Of a stretch of DNA of 64,000 bases, positions 33,595-43,502 are shown piece after piece. Location: NCBI RefSeq assembly GCF_003711515.1, contig NW_021167079.1:7372385-7436384 (forward strand), in the 5' to 3' direction. The position numbers and the translations under genes are program-made. Source of the DNA: Sodiomyces alkalinus F11. Its lineage: Eukaryota > Ascomycota > Sordariomycetes > Glomerellales > Plectosphaerellaceae. The notes below the pieces were generated by a model. That model made no database searches, had not been told where the DNA came from, and was given only the letters and a program-made list of their open reading frames with translations. Position 1 is the first letter of the stretch. Every line of letters begins with the position of its first letter.

Positions 33595-36411
33595 ATGGGG
33601 GTTAACATCGGCCGCGATGTCTCGAGGCCGGGCCGAAGTCCATCCATATCCGCTGCCCCGCGCATGGCCTCTTCGTCTGGCTCGCCTGTCAGCCTCCAGC
33701 GGAGGCCTGTCGGAGCCGCCACCACCGCCGGGCCTTGGGCGCCTTCGAACCCGACCTCTCTTCATGCTTCGGCCAATGCTACGAGCCCTCGATACCGACA
33801 TAACTTGATCTCTCCCGTGTCGTTACCCTCACCTCTATCTCAATCGGACACCAGCTCCGCGTCCAAGGCCCGCGCGGCAGTTTCGCCTCAGTCTGCTTCC
33901 ACGGTCAGAGGCGAGTCAAGGGGCGGACATTTCTCCAGCTCGAAAACTCCGACCTCCCCTCTCTCGGGTGCTGCGCCGGGTCAGCCTTCACCACCTTACC
34001 CCTCCATGCAACGACCAAGACTGGCTCTCATCCAGGTAAATGGCTTCGGCAGCACTGGCGCAGCCTATGGTTCCACACTCGGAGGCCCCATGGCATCGAG
34101 CCGGCACCCGAACCCGGCCATGCCTCACGGAGCTATCATGTATCCTCAATCGCACATGTATCCTAGCTCGCATTCCTTTGGCCCAGCCCACGTCCACGGT
34201 GGCCAACAGACAGGTCTCCTTGACGGACAGCAATGGCCGCAGAACAACAATGACCGCCCACTCCCCCCTCTGCCTCCTGCCCAGCAAGGCCATGGACCGT
34301 TTCGCAGATCGTATCCGATCTGGATGGACTACTGGCGACCCTCCTACAACATGTACTTCTTCCTCCTCGCCGGCGTCGCCTTCGCCATGGGCCACCACGT
34401 CTTCTACGCCTCGCTCCACGGCGACCTGGCCAGCGACCAACTCCGCATGCTCCGCTACGGTGCCGCCCTGTCCTTCATCTCCAAGGCCTGCCTGGCCACC
34501 TCGGTGATTCTGGCCTTCCGTCAGCGCGTCTGGCTGACCGTCCGCCGCAAAGTGATGTCCCTGGGTGCCGTCGACTCGCTCTTCGCCGCGGTCGATGACC
34601 TGTCCGCCATCGTCAACCCGGAACTGTTCCGCCATGCCCGTGTCGCCATCCTCCTCGCCATCTACGTCTGGTGCACCCCGCTCGTCGTCATCTTCACCTC
34701 CGAGACCCTCGCTGTCCGGCTTTTGCTCGTCGAGGAGGAGGCCGAGTGCCTGGCCGTCCGGACCCTCAACTTTGCCGCCGAGGAGACGAGGGACTGGCGC
34801 GACGCCTACCGCATCGACGGCCTCTTTCCGTTGTCGGTCAGCCTCTGGAATACGACGCAGGGAGCGGTGGATGAGGATGGGGAGACCATCGAGGAATGGT
34901 TCGACTATTTCACCGCCAGTAGTTGGCAATTCGAGCAGATTGCTACCATGGCTGCCTTCTCGACCGAGCCCGTTGCCCGTGTTGGTGCTGCCGAGGAGAT
35001 TTGCGGAGTCGGTTGGAATTGCACCTTCGCCGTCAACTTTACCGGCCCGGGGTATCGATGCACCGAGCTCGCCTCGGGGGTTGGGTCAACGCCGCAGCCC
35101 CTCGGTAACGCGACCTTGCCGTTTGACTTTGACCTGCTGGCCCCGACCGGTAACTTCACGTACATTGTCCGCGCCTTTGATGGCCACTACTCTTCCACCC
35201 AGATGCAGGAAGTATGGCCCGGCGGGATCCCGAGCGAGCCGGGCCCGATTCCCAAACATCTCGGCGCACTTCGGACCGAGCCGATTATGTGGATAGGCTA
35301 CGCGCAGGTAGACGACCCGACGAAACCGCAACCGGAATTCCGCGACCACCCGGATTGGGACACGGCCTTCACCCCGAAGCTCCTGGGATGCGAGCACTAC
35401 GAGACGAAATACGAGGTGCTATTCGACTACTGCGGTCTCCAACAGACCACCAAGGTGACGCGGCGCGAGTTCGTCCGTCCGGTGGTCAACACGACCTTCA
35501 TCCCCGGCGTCGACGCCGACGATGGAACCGCCGACAACACGACAGCCGTGCCGGAGGAGAATTACATCCTGCCGACCGGCGACGTCCACCGCTACCGCCG
35601 CGCCATGGCCTACCACTCCATCGGGACGCAGCTGCGCAGCTTTGTCAACGGGACCATCGAAGAGCCGCACAAGAAGGCCAACACGCGCGCCATCCAGACC
35701 CGCCTCATCGAACCGCGCAACTGGCTCCCCGTTCCCGACCTCCCGCAGGCCATGCAGTCGCTGTACGAGGATATCCTCCTCTCCATGCTCTCGAATCCGC
35801 AGATGCTGGCTGTCACCTGGGCGGCGAACCCGGACGGCGGGCCCAGCGGCGTGGGGACAGGCGGTGACGAGACGAAGTTCCCTTGTTCCCGCTCGCGGAG
35901 CGATACGCGGTACCAGTATGTGGCGTGGGAGCTGTGGGCCGTGTATGCGGCGGCGATTGCGCTGGCGGTTCTGGCGGTCGGGTTTGGTACGGCGGCCATG
36001 TGGGAGGAAGGGCTGTGGCGGACTACGAGGTTTAGTAGCATCGTTGCTGCTACGCGGGGCCCTTGGTTGGAGAAGGTGCCGTGGACGCGGGGCGGGTTTG
36101 TGGAGGCGGAGGCTAAGAAGATGAAGGTTGGGTATGGGGTTGTGCCGGCGGCGGACGGTGACACAGGGCAGGGGCAGGGGCAGGGAGAGGAGTTCGTGGA
36201 TGAGGCGGCGGAGAGGGGGGATGGGTTGGGGAAAGGGAGGCCCCGTGCTGGGGTCCAGCGACAGCAGTCTTCGATAGCGAGTCCTAGTGGCGAGAGGTAT
36301 GCTTTTGGACTTGAGGGGGATGTCAAGTTGGAGAAGAAGGGAGGAGGAGATGGGCAGGCCGGGAACGGGAGGAGGACGCCTCAGAGCCCGTTCGGGAAGG
36401 GTAGACGGTAG
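33595..36411 (+). CDS. Large fungal multi-span membrane protein of unknown function
   Basis: A 938-residue protein of a conserved ascomycete group sometimes labelled formylmethionine deformylase-like in databases, although no deformylase motif is seen. The first ~245 residues are Ser/Pro-rich and disordered. Helices follow at YNMYFFLLAGVAFAMGHHVF, LSFISKACLATSVILAF and VAILLAIYVWCTPLVVIF. A large extracytoplasmic-looking region has several N-x-S/T sites (NCTF, NFTG, NATL, NFTY, NTTF, NGTI) and Cys pairs. A last helix (WAVYAAAIALAVLAVGFGTA) precedes a charged Gly/Glu/Lys tail. The N-glycosylation sites and Cys suggest that the central region faces the secretory lumen or outside. The frame is open throughout. 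A GTAAAT at 34036 could start an intron but is not needed. ATG 33595 is the first in-frame ATG. Confidence 0.8.
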   Translation: MGVNIGRDVSRPGRSPSISAAPRMASSSGSPVSLQRRPVGAATTAGPWAPSNPTSLHASANATSPRYRHNLISPVSLPSPLSQSDTSSASKARAAVSPQSASTVRGESRGGHFSSSKTPTSPLSGAAPGQPSPPYPSMQRPRLALIQVNGFGSTGAAYGSTLGGPMASSRHPNPAMPHGAIMYPQSHMYPSSHSFGPAHVHGGQQTGLLDGQQWPQNNNDRPLPPLPPAQQGHGPFRRSYPIWMDYWRPSYNMYFFLLAGVAFAMGHHVFYASLHGDLASDQLRMLRYGAALSFISKACLATSVILAFRQRVWLTVRRKVMSLGAVDSLFAAVDDLSAIVNPELFRHARVAILLAIYVWCTPLVVIFTSETLAVRLLLVEEEAECLAVRTLNFAAEETRDWRDAYRIDGLFPLSVSLWNTTQGAVDEDGETIEEWFDYFTASSWQFEQIATMAAFSTEPVARVGAAEEICGVGWNCTFAVNFTGPGYRCTELASGVGSTPQPLGNATLPFDFDLLAPTGNFTYIVRAFDGHYSSTQMQEVWPGGIPSEPGPIPKHLGALRTEPIMWIGYAQVDDPTKPQPEFRDHPDWDTAFTPKLLGCEHYETKYEVLFDYCGLQQTTKVTRREFVRPVVNTTFIPGVDADDGTADNTTAVPEENYILPTGDVHRYRRAMAYHSIGTQLRSFVNGTIEEPHKKANTRAIQTRLIEPRNWLPVPDLPQAMQSLYEDILLSMLSNPQMLAVTWAANPDGGPSGVGTGGDETKFPCSRSRSDTRYQYVAWELWAVYAAAIALAVLAVGFGTAAMWEEGLWRTTRFSSIVAATRGPWLEKVPWTRGGFVEAEAKKMKVGYGVVPAADGDTGQGQGQGEEFVDEAAERGDGLGKGRPRAGVQRQQSSIASPSGERYAFGLEGDVKLEKKGGGDGQAGNGRRTPQSPFGKGRR

Positions 36412-36790
36412 ACTTTCAGGGACGTGAGGCGGGGGCAAGCAGGATGTCGAATAGGTCAAGGCCATATAATATGTCCTGTTCTATCCGTTAACCCCGAAGA
36501 AATACGTCCTATGTACGACTCTATTCCGGCCTCTGAGCCCAAATAATGAAGTGTCGCACCGCAGTCCGGTATTTCTCCATGTCTGATTCGAACCGGTCGA
36601 GCATCGTTTCTTTATCCATCTATGAAATTCCCAAATCTTTTGCGCTGTGTATGAGAACACGTTAGACAGCCGATGAGCATACATCCGGGGGAAATCCTAC
36701 ATCGACTCACCTGGCAATAGACATCATATTCTTCATTGCATCTCTCATGTTCCTGCGTCCTCTCACATCCATCTCCCTATTATGCTGGTA

Positions 36791-36910
36791 CTTCCCAACA
36801 CCAATATCCAACGCCTGGATATTAATACTGAGGAATCCACACTCCCATTCATGCTGGTTTCTCATGCGTTCAATCTCCCGACGGTTGTGAGGAAGCATGT
36901 ACGCTTTTCG
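36791..36910 (-). pseudogene. Methyltransferase-like gene fragment
   Basis: The minus strand encodes RKAYMLPHNRREIERMRNQH, then EW and, after a short gap, ALDIGVGK. This resembles the start of fungal class I SAM-dependent methyltransferases (Y-LP-N-x-E-I-x-R-x-x-QH and a DIGTGTG glycine loop). The glycine loop is degraded and no downstream domain follows, so only a remnant is present. The match is short and not certain. The rest of 36412-37493 shows nothing else. Confidence 0.35.
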
Positions 36911-37493
36911 ACATTCTCTAAGCCGTTGCTGGTGTGGGAGTCGGAATCTGCAGACATATTGAGTGGTCGGAAAGGTCTGGTCGCGGCGTGTGGACGGTTG
37001 GTAGAACTGCATGTGCGCTATTCTTTGGACGGCCTGCTGTAAGTACGTCTCTTCACAAAGCCAGGTCATTAAGACAATGAAAAATGAGAATCGAGATATA
37101 ACAGGTTTCTTTGGTGTGGTGCAAATCCTGGGCATGCGCGGTCTCGGCTTGTCCGTATGGTTGGTATAAGTCGGTGACCGAGACCGACGGTGGCCCCAAG
37201 AGCCCCGACAGCCGACAACGAAATCTAATCTAACATCCCAGAACCGGCACTTAGAGATCTCCAATAAGCCAACAAACGGTGACCTAATCATAGTTGCCCA
37301 TATGGAAGTTTGCAAAAGTCCCGTCGTTGGCATTGGGAACGGATGAGGAGGCGAGGCAATGGTAGGTCTTCGGTTCACCCCTGAAAATGAACACAACGAA
37401 TTCCACCATCCAAGGATAGAAACCTCAGCTTGAAAATACGAACCACATACCAATCGGTTAAACACTGCAGATAACTGTCTGCAAAAGAGCACA

Positions 37494-38424
37494 ATGCTGT
37501 CCCGACGGGCCCGCAAAGACGATGCATGGTTCTTGGAACAGTTCAAACGGCCACTTCGCCGCCAGGGGTCGAAGAGCCTTTCGAGCATCGACCTCGCCAC
37601 GGCGGAGAACTGGCTAATTCGCCCCGAAATGCTCTCGCTCCTCAAGAAGAACGCCAAAAAGGACCTGAGCGCGAAGCACCTGTCGTATGCCGGCGGCTTG
37701 GGAGGGACGAAGGAGCTGCTGGAATCCTTGTCGATTTTCCTCAACCACTTCTTCTCGCCCAGAATCCCGGTCAAGCCGGGGCATATTGTCACTGGTCCGG
37801 GATGCAGCTCTATACTCGATACGTTGATTAACGACCTGTGCGATGAGGGTGATGGGCTTTTGGTGATGGCCCCTTTCTGGGGTAGGTGGACCCCTGACTT
37901 TACCCCTGAGTTTTTCTTCTTCTTCTTTTTTTTCTCTCCTCCTTCTCCCGATTTAGTTTTCTTTCTCCCCTTCCCATTCATCTTCCCGGCGGGCTTGGCC
38001 CAGTCATTCTAGTCACTCATCTCATTTCCCTTCCTCTACAGGCAGTTTCGAAATATCCGCGGTGCTTCGAAATGGAGCCAGACTGATTCCCGTACGTGTG
38101 CCCTTTCACGAAACACATTCCCCTCGGGCCGTCGTGACCGCATACCAGACCGCAGCAGACAAAGCTTCCTGTAACGTCCGCGGCATTCTCTTCTGTAATC
38201 CTCACAATCCACACGGCCATATCACCCCTGTCGAGGTCATCGATGCACTTCTCCAGTACTGCGAGGATGCCGATCTTCACTTTGTGTCTGATGAGATCTA
38301 TGCACTGTCAACTTTTGGCGCCATCAACCAGGATGTAACACCAGGTGCAAATACGAGATCCAGCGAAAGCTTCGAGTCGCCGTCGGCCGAGTTTGTCTCC
38401 GTCCTCTTGAGAGACTTACGCTCG
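37494..38424 (+). pseudogene. Truncated PLP-dependent aminotransferase (ACC synthase-like)
   Basis: N-terminal half of a fold-type I aminotransferase of the 1-aminocyclopropane-1-carboxylate-synthase-like group found in fungi. Exons are 37494-37881 and 38042 onward; donor GTAGGT and acceptor CTACAG join APFWG to SFEISAVLR. Recognisable segments are SSIDLATAENWLI, LSYAGGLGGTKELLESLS, IVTGPGCSSILDTLINDLCD, NPHNPHGHITP (the NPxNPxG loop) and FVSDEIYALSTFG (the SDEIY loop that binds the cofactor ring). After SVLLRDLRS the aminotransferase sequence stops. The catalytic lysine and the whole C-terminal half are missing, so no transamination is possible. The frame continues into MFS sequence and ends at 38589; as spliced it would encode 311 residues. 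Confidence 0.78.
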
Positions 38425-39150
38425 CGCAGATTTCTCATAGAAGGCATTCTCATCTTATGCACCGGCGTCTGGTCACGGTTCATGATGGCGCCGTCCCCGA
38501 CGCAAGCAAAGGCGTGGTATCGTCCGAAAGGCTGGCTGATTCACAGAGCGGGAAGAGAAGATCCTCGTCAACCGTATTCTGCGCGATGACCCCGCCAAGG
38601 GGGATATGCAGAACCGACAGGCCATCACACTAAAGATGCTGTGGCAGTCGATATGTGACTGGCACCTTTGGCCTATCTATGCCCTTGGTTTGACCTTCGG
38701 GATAACTGCTCGACCCCCTGGAGTATCTAACACTCAGTCTACGGCAGCTGGGCTTTGATACATTCCAATCTCACCTTCTAAGCATCCCAGCCCAGGTGGG
38801 CACCACGGCAAATGTAGGCGATTAGGGGAAGAGGCAACTTCACTTTCAGGTTGATACTTGTCGATGCCAAAGCTAACAAGACACAGATGTTAATATTGAC
38901 TTGGCTTTCCGAGGTCCTCGATCAAAGAGCCCTCCTCGGTCTCTTCACGCAGATTTGGTTTCTTCCCTGTCTGGTATCACTCTCGGTATTACCCGCGGAT
39001 ATCAACAGATGGGCCATGTATGCTCTCATCACTGTTTTGCTCTCTTACCCTTCACGTAAGTTCTGTCAAGACTCAATAGTACTGTCTTGAGTATCGTCTT
39101 GGCTAACACCCAGCTAGCACATCCCATGCATGTTGGATGGGCTAGTCTTA
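38425..39150 (+). pseudogene. Fragment of a Dal5/allantoate-type MFS permease, frameshifted
   Basis: Middle part of an anion:cation symporter-family (Dal5/TNA1-like) permease. RRFLIEGILIL and APSPTQAKAWYRPKGW are in the frame of the aminotransferase. The next block, FTEREEKILVNRILRDDPAK and ITLKMLWQSICDWHLWPIYA, is in the +1 frame after an extra base near 38531-38540. YLTLSLRQLGFDTFQSHLLS is shifted again near 38712. A later exon (from 38887) gives MLILTWLSEVLDQRALLGLF and CLVSLSVLPADINRWAMYAL, and a short last piece reads AHPMHVGWAS (about 39115). Helices 1-5 are absent. Intron-like boundaries survive (CAG at 38849, ACACAG at 38886, GTAAGT at 39056), so decay is fairly recent. Confidence 0.72.
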
Positions 39151-40186
39151 GGTGAAAAGCAAGAAATTTGATATCAGTATCTGGCCGGACCAGAGTGTAA
39201 AGAGAGAGGATGTCCGAAAAAAGTACACGCACGGATTCCCTGGTAATTTGCGCCCAGTCCCATCTGAAGTTGAGCCATACACTTGTTGGCAAGCGCCCCG
39301 AGGCGTCTAACATAGTTACAGTTACTCAGCCTTCGTCGTGCAAACATTCATCAACAACGCCGCTGTTAGCGGAGACCCAGAACCGAAGCTCGCCGTTTGT
39401 CATCTCCGCCGAGATGGACGTGGTTGTGGTGGCCCCCCCCCCCCCCCCCCCCCGCCTCTCTTATAATCGCAGAGGTATGCCAGATTCTGCAAGAACCCGC
39501 GGCGGGTAGCGACGAGACCGGTTGCAGCATTGCATCGGACCTGAGGGGGCTCCAGGGCTGGGCGGAAGAGGTATGCCACCACCAGGGGTTCCCAGAGGCG
39601 AAAGAGGGTGCTCTGGTACTTGCTGAACCTCGGAATGAGAGCCATCTCGGACTTTGGGTGGTTGACGAGAAACTGAAGGGGAGGTAAAGTGGAAAGGGAA
39701 GCAAGGTTTGTTGAAAAGCTCGTGGGAAGATGTGCCCTAATAAAGAAGGCTTTCTGGGGAGGTGACTCTGTGGATATAATTCTATATTATCACGGCCCTG
39801 CGAGTCGTGGGAGTTATGATGGAAAGAGAAAAACCCCTGTCTATGCCTCTGACGGGTTAACAAGTTCGTTTAGTGCCATGCCTGCCGGCAGTTCGTCCTG
39901 GGCGCTTTACAGAGTGAGAGAAACCCTAGTCCTATACTGTTGTCTGACTTTTAACCCAGAGGATGTTCTGGTTTTCATGGAAGTCTTTAAGCCTTCATAA
40001 GTACATGTCTTTTATGTCCAACATCCCATCTTCCTGCACATCCATTCAGGAACAGCCTTAAAGACATGGCGTCAGTTTAGTAGGAAAGAGTAGTGTAGTT
40101 TCTATAACACAAAAACAAACGCTTTCACAAGTCTAAACCATGTTCTCATGACAGAGCCTATCCGTCTCCCGCATTATACGACCCAA
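39151..40186. other. Spacer after the MFS fragment
   Basis: No gene recognised. A few MFS-like words after 39200 (NSxSVRTRT-like) suggest further eroded permease sequence but are too weak to annotate. Confidence 0.45.
39433..39453. repeat. Mononucleotide C21 tract
   Basis: Twenty-one consecutive C in non-coding DNA. Confidence 0.97.
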
Positions 40187-41767
40187 TCACTTCTCCTGAA
40201 TCCCAAGCTGCCACAGCACCTCAGAGTGCACCTTCCTCAGGAACACCTCCATCTCCTCCCTGTCATGCCACGCATCATTGTACGCGATCCTGAAATCTGT
40301 AATCCCGCGGTATCCCGTCAAGTACACACCAATCTCCGGGCCCAGGATATGCGCCACCATCCACGTATCACTCACATCAAGCGCCCCGCTCGGCTTCGAG
40401 GGAATCACCCCATCAATGCGCCCCAAACTAGACAACAACGCCGCCGCATCCTCCTCCGGCGGCGGCGGCGGTCCCGGCTCGGCACCCACGGGCGGAACCG
40501 GCCACACGTTCCCATACACCGCGATCCCCAGCGCCGCGTACTCCGGATCGGCGCTGAACTTCTGGTACCACGACTTCACGATGCGCGCGGCCTCCAAGTA
40601 GCGCGTCTTGCGGATCTCTTCGTCCTCCAGCTCTCCCTTCTCCCCCAGCGGCGGCAGCGTCAAGTCGACCGGGATAGCCTGCACCGAGATGGAATGGTAC
40701 ACGGTGGCAGGGTGCTCCTTATCGTACGGCGGGACGCAGTTCGGCCGCTCGTTGCGGAGGAGCAAGCTGCTGTAGCGCATGGGGATGGGTTCGCTCCCGC
40801 GCTCCCCGGCGTGGAGGTTCAGCAGGACGAAAGGGATGGCGGTGTGGAAGGCGTGCGTGACGGAAATACCGGCAGCCTTGCACGCCTGCGCGATGGCGAC
40901 GTTCTCCGCCTCGCCGATGGTGAGGTGGACGACCTGCTGGTTGCCGGCCACGGTGGCGCCCTTCTTGTACGGGATCGAGAGGGTGCGCGCGCCCTCGGGC
41001 GGCTGGGAGGCCGCGAATTCGGCGCCGAGGTTCGCGAGGCGCTTTTGCAGCGACTCGGTCGGGGTGGGGGGGATGGCGGCGGCGACGCGGAGAGGCGGGC
41101 TGAGGCGGTCGGCCTCGGATCCGTCGCAGACGGGGACGGGGTAGTCGCGGCCCTGTTCGAAGGCTTGGCCGACCAGCTTGACGTAGTCGCCCATCAGCAG
41201 CCAGCCGCCCATGCCGTCGATGGTGTCGTGGGCGATCTGGAAGAAAATCTCGCGGCGAAGCGGGCGACCGGGCTCCTCCGAGCCCGGGGTGGGGATGACG
41301 CTCAGGGTAGAGTAGTCGGGATGAGGAGGGTCGGCGTTGGCGTGTTCTTCGGCGGAGAGGGTGGCAGGGAGGGTGACAAAGGTGGCGTCAAGGTCAAGGG
41401 TAGCGGTGGCAGTAGCGGTGGCGGTGGCGGTGGCGGCATGGCCGTTTCGGTAGACCTTGATGAAGTCGCCGGTGGTGGGGTCCCTCTCGGTCTTGCTGGC
41501 GATGGTGGGGTGTCGGTAGCGGAGCGCGACCCAGGCCTTCTTCAGGGCGTCGTCGGCTCGGGCTTCGATGTCCTGGGCTGACGAGCCTGAGGGGGGTTGG
41601 AAGTCGAGAGAGAAATGGCCGGTGACATATCGATACTTTCGACCGGTGGCTGCGTAGATGAGGTGAGCACCGGCGTAGAATCCTTCGACTTCGTCTAGGC
41701 TGCGTTTCCAGACGCCGGGTTCGGTCTGGCGCCAAACGTACTTGGCGTAGGGGTCTGTCTGGGTCAT
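40187..41767 (-). CDS. Condensation/Tri3-type acyltransferase
   Basis: Predicted CoA-dependent acyltransferase with the chloramphenicol-acetyltransferase fold shared by condensation domains and trichothecene 15-O-acetyltransferase (Tri3)-like proteins. A single exon, 526 residues. HDTIDG at 180-185 is the HxxxDG catalytic motif. Supporting segments are WKRSLDEVEGFYAGAHLIY near the start, KKAWVALRYRHPTIASKTE, TIGEAENVAIAQACKAAGIS, VTHAFHTAIPFVLLNLH and DVSDTWMVAHILGPEIGVYL near the C-terminus. Residues 111-123 are an Ala-Thr repeat encoded by GCCACC units, an insertion expected to loop out. No other biosynthetic gene is adjacent, so membership of a metabolite cluster is not supported. The acceptor substrate is unknown. 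Confidence 0.72.
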   Translation of the reverse strand: MTQTDPYAKYVWRQTEPGVWKRSLDEVEGFYAGAHLIYAATGRKYRYVTGHFSLDFQPPSGSSAQDIEARADDALKKAWVALRYRHPTIASKTERDPTTGDFIKVYRNGHAATATATATATATLDLDATFVTLPATLSAEEHANADPPHPDYSTLSVIPTPGSEEPGRPLRREIFFQIAHDTIDGMGGWLLMGDYVKLVGQAFEQGRDYPVPVCDGSEADRLSPPLRVAAAIPPTPTESLQKRLANLGAEFAASQPPEGARTLSIPYKKGATVAGNQQVVHLTIGEAENVAIAQACKAAGISVTHAFHTAIPFVLLNLHAGERGSEPIPMRYSSLLLRNERPNCVPPYDKEHPATVYHSISVQAIPVDLTLPPLGEKGELEDEEIRKTRYLEAARIVKSWYQKFSADPEYAALGIAVYGNVWPVPPVGAEPGPPPPPEEDAAALLSSLGRIDGVIPSKPSGALDVSDTWMVAHILGPEIGVYLTGYRGITDFRIAYNDAWHDREEMEVFLRKVHSEVLWQLGIQEK

Positions 41768-43502
41768 TTTCTGGGAGTGTCTTGACGTTTGTTGACGTTT
41801 GGTGACGTTTGTCCTTTGGGAGGGATCGGTACCAGGGGTCAGACGTTCGAGATGAGACTTGGAAGATGAGGCTTGGGCATAGAGGAAAGAAAGATCACGA
41901 AGCTACGGGACAGGAAGTGGGTGGAGGTGAGGTCAGATATACATACACACGAGCAACACGGGCACGCCACGGCCACACGGAGCTGTGGATATGCGATGCG
42001 GCACAGGTTGCGTGGCCCACAAGCGGAGACGGAGGGAAGAATCCAGAATCTAGGGGTTCCTCGTCGTATCGGACAGTCCGTAGCCAAACATAGACACCAC
42101 AATGCCTATTGACGATGGCTCTAGTCCATCCCTGCGAATCGGAAATGAAGGAACAATAGACTGACAGATGAACCAGCGACTAGGGTTGATCGAATGAGGG
42201 TCTAGCGGGATTGGGGGCCAAAGGAGATGGATGCATGGGTCATGACGGACCACACGTCCCCGTCCCCCGTTCCGAATCGGACTTCCACTCGGACTCGGGC
42301 GGTCGTCCACAGAAGGGCCACTTGTGTCATTGGCTGCATGTGGGCATTCTTGGTCGGGCTAGGAGTTTCGCATAAAGGATTAGCGCGAGATCTGCGCTGC
42401 TGCTGATGTCGTCCATCTTTCTGGCTGTGTCATTCGTCGCGAGGGGCTCGTCCTGGTCATCGTGGTCAAGACTCAAGACGCGAAGACCGACGAAGCGAGT
42501 CTGATTGACGCGAGTAATAGCGAGCGGATGGGCTCGACTGTTTTCGGAAACAGAAAAATATAAATCGGGCGGATATCACTTCAGTTTCGAGATGAAAAGT
42601 GCAAGATACGTGTTTGATCTTGTGATGGTGATGGAAGAAAAGGCAACGGTCAATGGAGGATGATGATGCCCTGGAGAAGAATTCCGGGGTGCGGTGTGAA
42701 GGATTTCGTTCTCGTCTTTGCTGGCTTATGTAATGATTACGCCGACTAAGAGAATATCACGTGATAATGAGCCAGGCTCAGTCTTATGTAAGCTCTGATG
42801 TTGACGTTGCTTAATTAAGGCATTTAATAGGGACGTTGAACTTCACCTTCTCACATTCTCACGATAGCAACGAACACGACGACATAATGACACTCGGCAA
42901 AATGGAGCGACTTATTCAATGCACGTCGTAGGAATCGCTCATATCAATTATCCGTAGCAAAGATGCATGTGGTCTACAGAACAATTCATCGTCAAGCCTG
43001 CAGTCCAACCACCATCTGCTCACTGGACTAATCGGCCGGCACAAGACATGACAACCCTTCTCCGGGGGCATTTGTTTTTGTTCGTTTTGCGCTCCTCATG
43101 CACAATACAATACCCATACCGTTATTCCCATACCTCGTGTTCTCGACGCCTAGTACATAAATCGCGAAATAAACCTATGTGTCCTGACCCGACCCTCCCT
43201 CTTCGGGAAAGCAGTCCTGCGCAACGCCTTCCATGCTCAACCCATGACGACCATAAAATGTAAATGAAGATAAAACGAGGGAAAGAAATTCCCTCCGATA
43301 AGACTTGACCCCCCATGATCACGTATCCATGTGCTGTTGTGTAGTTGGGTATGACGATGAAGAATGCTGCATGTGCAAAAACCGAACCCCTTGCTCGATG
43401 GGCTTCGTGGTTTTCATAGTTGTTGTTCTTGTGTTCCTTGTGTTCGGACGGTGCTTCGTCGTCGCGAGTCGACCATCCCGTCTCGTGTCAAAAAGTTCGC
43501 CT
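41768..43502. other. Intergenic region
   Basis: Promoter of the acyltransferase gene (left part) and 3' flank of the Cdc4-type gene (right part). No gene recognised. Confidence 0.55.
42755..42766. promoter_or_regulatory. TATCACGTGATA palindrome (E-box type)
   Basis: A twelve-base perfect palindrome around CACGTG, about 990 bases upstream of the acyltransferase ATG. Candidate bHLH site; no functional evidence in the sequence. Confidence 0.3.

Noticed and set aside
34036..34245. Possible intron (GTAAAT donor) in the large membrane-protein gene
   Set aside because: The segment is open and in frame with ordinary Ser/Pro-rich coding composition, so the unspliced model is simpler.
36707..37981. 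424-codon open frame on the minus strand
   Set aside because: Its upper half is antisense of the aminotransferase exon. Only the short methyltransferase-like part at 36791-36910 was kept.
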